Assembly: GCA_031282945.1 (NCBI GenBank)
Contig: JAITCX010000192.1
Location: 1-6,439, forward strand
Origin: Elusimicrobiota bacterium
Lineage (GTDB): Bacteria > Elusimicrobiota > Endomicrobiia > Endomicrobiales > Endomicrobiaceae
Reading direction: 5' to 3'
Length of the DNA stretch: 6,439 bases
The notes beneath the pieces are model-generated. The model was given only the letters and a program-made list of their open reading frames with translations. It searched no databases and had not been told where the DNA came from. Shown in pieces: positions 6,101 through 6,439 of this stretch. Within the stretch, counting starts at the first letter, position 1. Each line of letters begins with the position of its first letter. Both the position numbers and the translations under genes were made by a program.

Positions 6101-6439
6101 TATTTAAATTTGAAAATGTGCTTATATTTGCTCTAAACTTTACTGCGCCTTCCTGTAAATTGAAAGTGTTTAACATTATTGAAGGTTCGGTATCTGCAAA
6201 AATTAAATCGCCCGCCCCTGTTTTAAAAATCAGGCCGCTTTCATTGCCCCCGCTCTTTATTGCATATGGTAAAAGATTATCGCCTGCAAAAATTAAACTG
6301 CTGTTTTTATTGTAAAAATAAATATCGTCTGCAGAATTATCTTTAAAAATAATTTCAGAATTCGTAAAAGTTATTGATGATCCCGTCCCTAAATAAATAG
6401 CTCCGCCTACATTTTCTGCGCTATTATTTGTAAAAATTA
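3168..6439 (-). CDS. Autotransporter with Pmp-like passenger and C-terminal OmpA-like domain (5' end outside window)
   Basis: The frame is open to the window edge; the visible part is 1089 residues, numbered here from the first complete codon (6437-6435). The Met at residue 88 is internal, because repeat modules continue in frame ahead of it. Residues 1-50 and about 290-440 carry Chlamydia-Pmp-like motifs: GGAI/GGVF at 11, 311, 342, 370 and 398, and FxxN at 2, 31, 329, 361, 389 and 417. Segments such as KTGAGDLIF (72-80) and KTGSGEVTF (462-470) look like autotransporter-associated beta-strand repeats of a beta-helical passenger. A polar linker (about 622-659) leads to AYDSLSG (661-667), typical just before the barrel. 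The autotransporter beta-barrel spans about 675-973, ending near ANIGIVYRVTKKLW. An OmpA-like fold follows (about 980-1076), with ERANSV (Arg1041) and RTRLRVRI, then an acidic tail. The predicted location is the outer membrane, with the passenger exposed and the OmpA-like domain in the periplasm. The signal peptide is not visible. The passenger's target is unknown. Confidence 0.88.
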   Translation of the reverse strand, partial: IFTNNSAENVGGAIYLGTGSSITFTNSEIIFKDNSADDIYFYNKNSSLIFAGDNLLPYAIKSGGNESGLIFKTGAGDLIFADTEPSIMLNTFNLQEGAVKFRANISTFSNLNISGGGVLSLLNEVAESSFYVTGNFKLEGIIEIDVDFSSGTADWIWVGGKFSAGISALSLHYEGGISRQTIKVLTSPNEFTYGDIENLWVEEGISLVIDITDFGWDLLLYSGGIWNELVRIYKKSDFNETILLPKSVASLSEIRPLPFGITPSTALVLHGRGYALDAAGQYHDLGFNLKNSSITFIDISFTNFTNVHSFGGVMSITNSTAQFLSNSNFYNNSIRVEDNLGGGAIGAQSSFIEFKDIKSNFENNFSANAGGAFALYDSKIIFTNSNIAFNNNTAVSSGGVFYLQNSTIVWANANINFKGNLADAVLNDIYFADAQSAVIFAGNNTLENGIRTSGNLEAPIIKTGSGEVTFKGEASTIENIFIVESGALNFKSRVSNISVLTMQNDTRISLENNLPNSKLFISTLTLNADLVLDINFEQSQSDKIYASSITIFTGNNLTIKNINSFEIISNEVPIIIADDFFGFNQNGIVQNNAENIFNYNSSLYTLRFDNDAKILYIKNLVPRDQDAAQTNNQKEIEDIVNGDGHLKYPLAKMNAQQKRFAYDSLSGVFYANIFKSLLYENNEFLFAQISQYPAYRQWANINYSNLEFSNSKQTLGSFKSQDIDLIVGKDLFINRILRIGVFADAEFKNFNQAQNSANLIEINAGVYAGITIDQFDAAFLASQKYGEGKAKRNIELGTTYNPQSDIFVTGFNAALKLKYNLKLLYTKNPQANLFMGPFVSYEFNQINTAQVKEENGGITNLHFAAQTLENSALKSGLEFRRQGAKLTLFANIFAGQNLGYAQKIRAEFIENEQNFKIESDDANLFFYGGQAGANVDLSKGLTIGAQFNITQNNNLKIYNANIGIVYRVTKKLWVERPHPPYLIMFEDDSEELTKESRLEIISFAKQLALSRPKFKKLSLIVRLNASKDPASIEANKLTLERANSVLKLLRKNSIPRNKLTLVTKKLTTRTRLRVRIDWDNEQPAEQEED
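4791..5273 (-). repeat. Passenger module, copy 2 (protein-level internal repeat)
   Basis: Residues 389-549 run FNNNTAVSSGGVFYL, IFAGNN, KTGSGEVTF, VESGALNF, LVLDINF, parallel to copy 1 at 5952-6434. Each copy joins a Pmp-like GG/FxxN segment to a beta-strand repeat and a closing strand-rich segment, so this pairing appears to be the evolutionary unit of the passenger. Confidence 0.65.
5952..6434 (-). repeat. Passenger module, copy 1 (protein-level internal repeat)
   Basis: Residues 2-162 of the visible protein run from FTNNSAENVGGAIYL through IFAGDN, KTGAGDLIF and LQEGAVKF to IEIDVDF. The same order of elements returns 387 residues later (4791-5273), with almost no gaps. The similarity is clear in protein but weak in DNA, so the duplication is old. 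Confidence 0.65.

Noticed and set aside
3199..6315. Plus-strand open frames at 3199-3543, 4424-4648, 4810-5151 and 6118-6315
   Set aside because: All are antisense to the autotransporter gene and mirror its AT-rich codons; no recognisable protein features.

Overview
The window is AT-rich bacterial DNA from a Gram-negative organism. This follows from a large outer-membrane autotransporter that carries both a beta-barrel and an OmpA-like periplasmic domain. The phylum cannot be fixed from sequence reading alone. An Elusimicrobiota-like or other host-associated lineage would be compatible, but that is a weak guess. Both genes lie on the minus strand, and neither is obviously part of an operon with the other.

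Positions 1-1014 (downstream of thrS) hold no credible gene but are packed with repeat structure of three different kinds. First comes a cluster of about eight short AT-rich hairpins sharing a CTCTTTT/AAAAGAG core (171-510), built by duplication of three unit types. Next is a GC-richer composite inverted-repeat element of about 221 nt (543-763), with long terminal arms, an inner inverted repeat and two apical hairpins. Last is a T-poor direct-repeat array with a 20 bp (later 17-18 bp) period (801-979). The array lies next to the 3' end of thrS, with about 35 nt between them.

Positions 1015-2769 (minus) encode a complete threonyl-tRNA synthetase of 584 residues. It starts directly at the editing domain and lacks the usual N-terminal TGS domain. 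Its start is supported by a Shine-Dalgarno sequence and an upstream in-frame stop. Positions 2770-3167 are a 398 nt AT-rich spacer holding the thrS leader and a weak candidate terminator for the gene upstream of it.

Positions 3168-6439 (minus) are the C-terminal 1089 residues of a giant autotransporter. The reading frame stays open to the right edge of the window, so the Met codon at 6174-6176 is internal and is not the start. The order is a beta-helical passenger with Chlamydia-Pmp-like GGA and FxxN repeats and autotransporter-associated beta-strand repeats, a linker, an autotransporter beta-barrel, then an OmpA-like domain with an acidic tail. A domain placed after the barrel is not the classical type Va layout.

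The strongest candidates for something undescribed are the multi-class non-coding repeat locus at 171-979 and the passenger/barrel/OmpA-like fusion.
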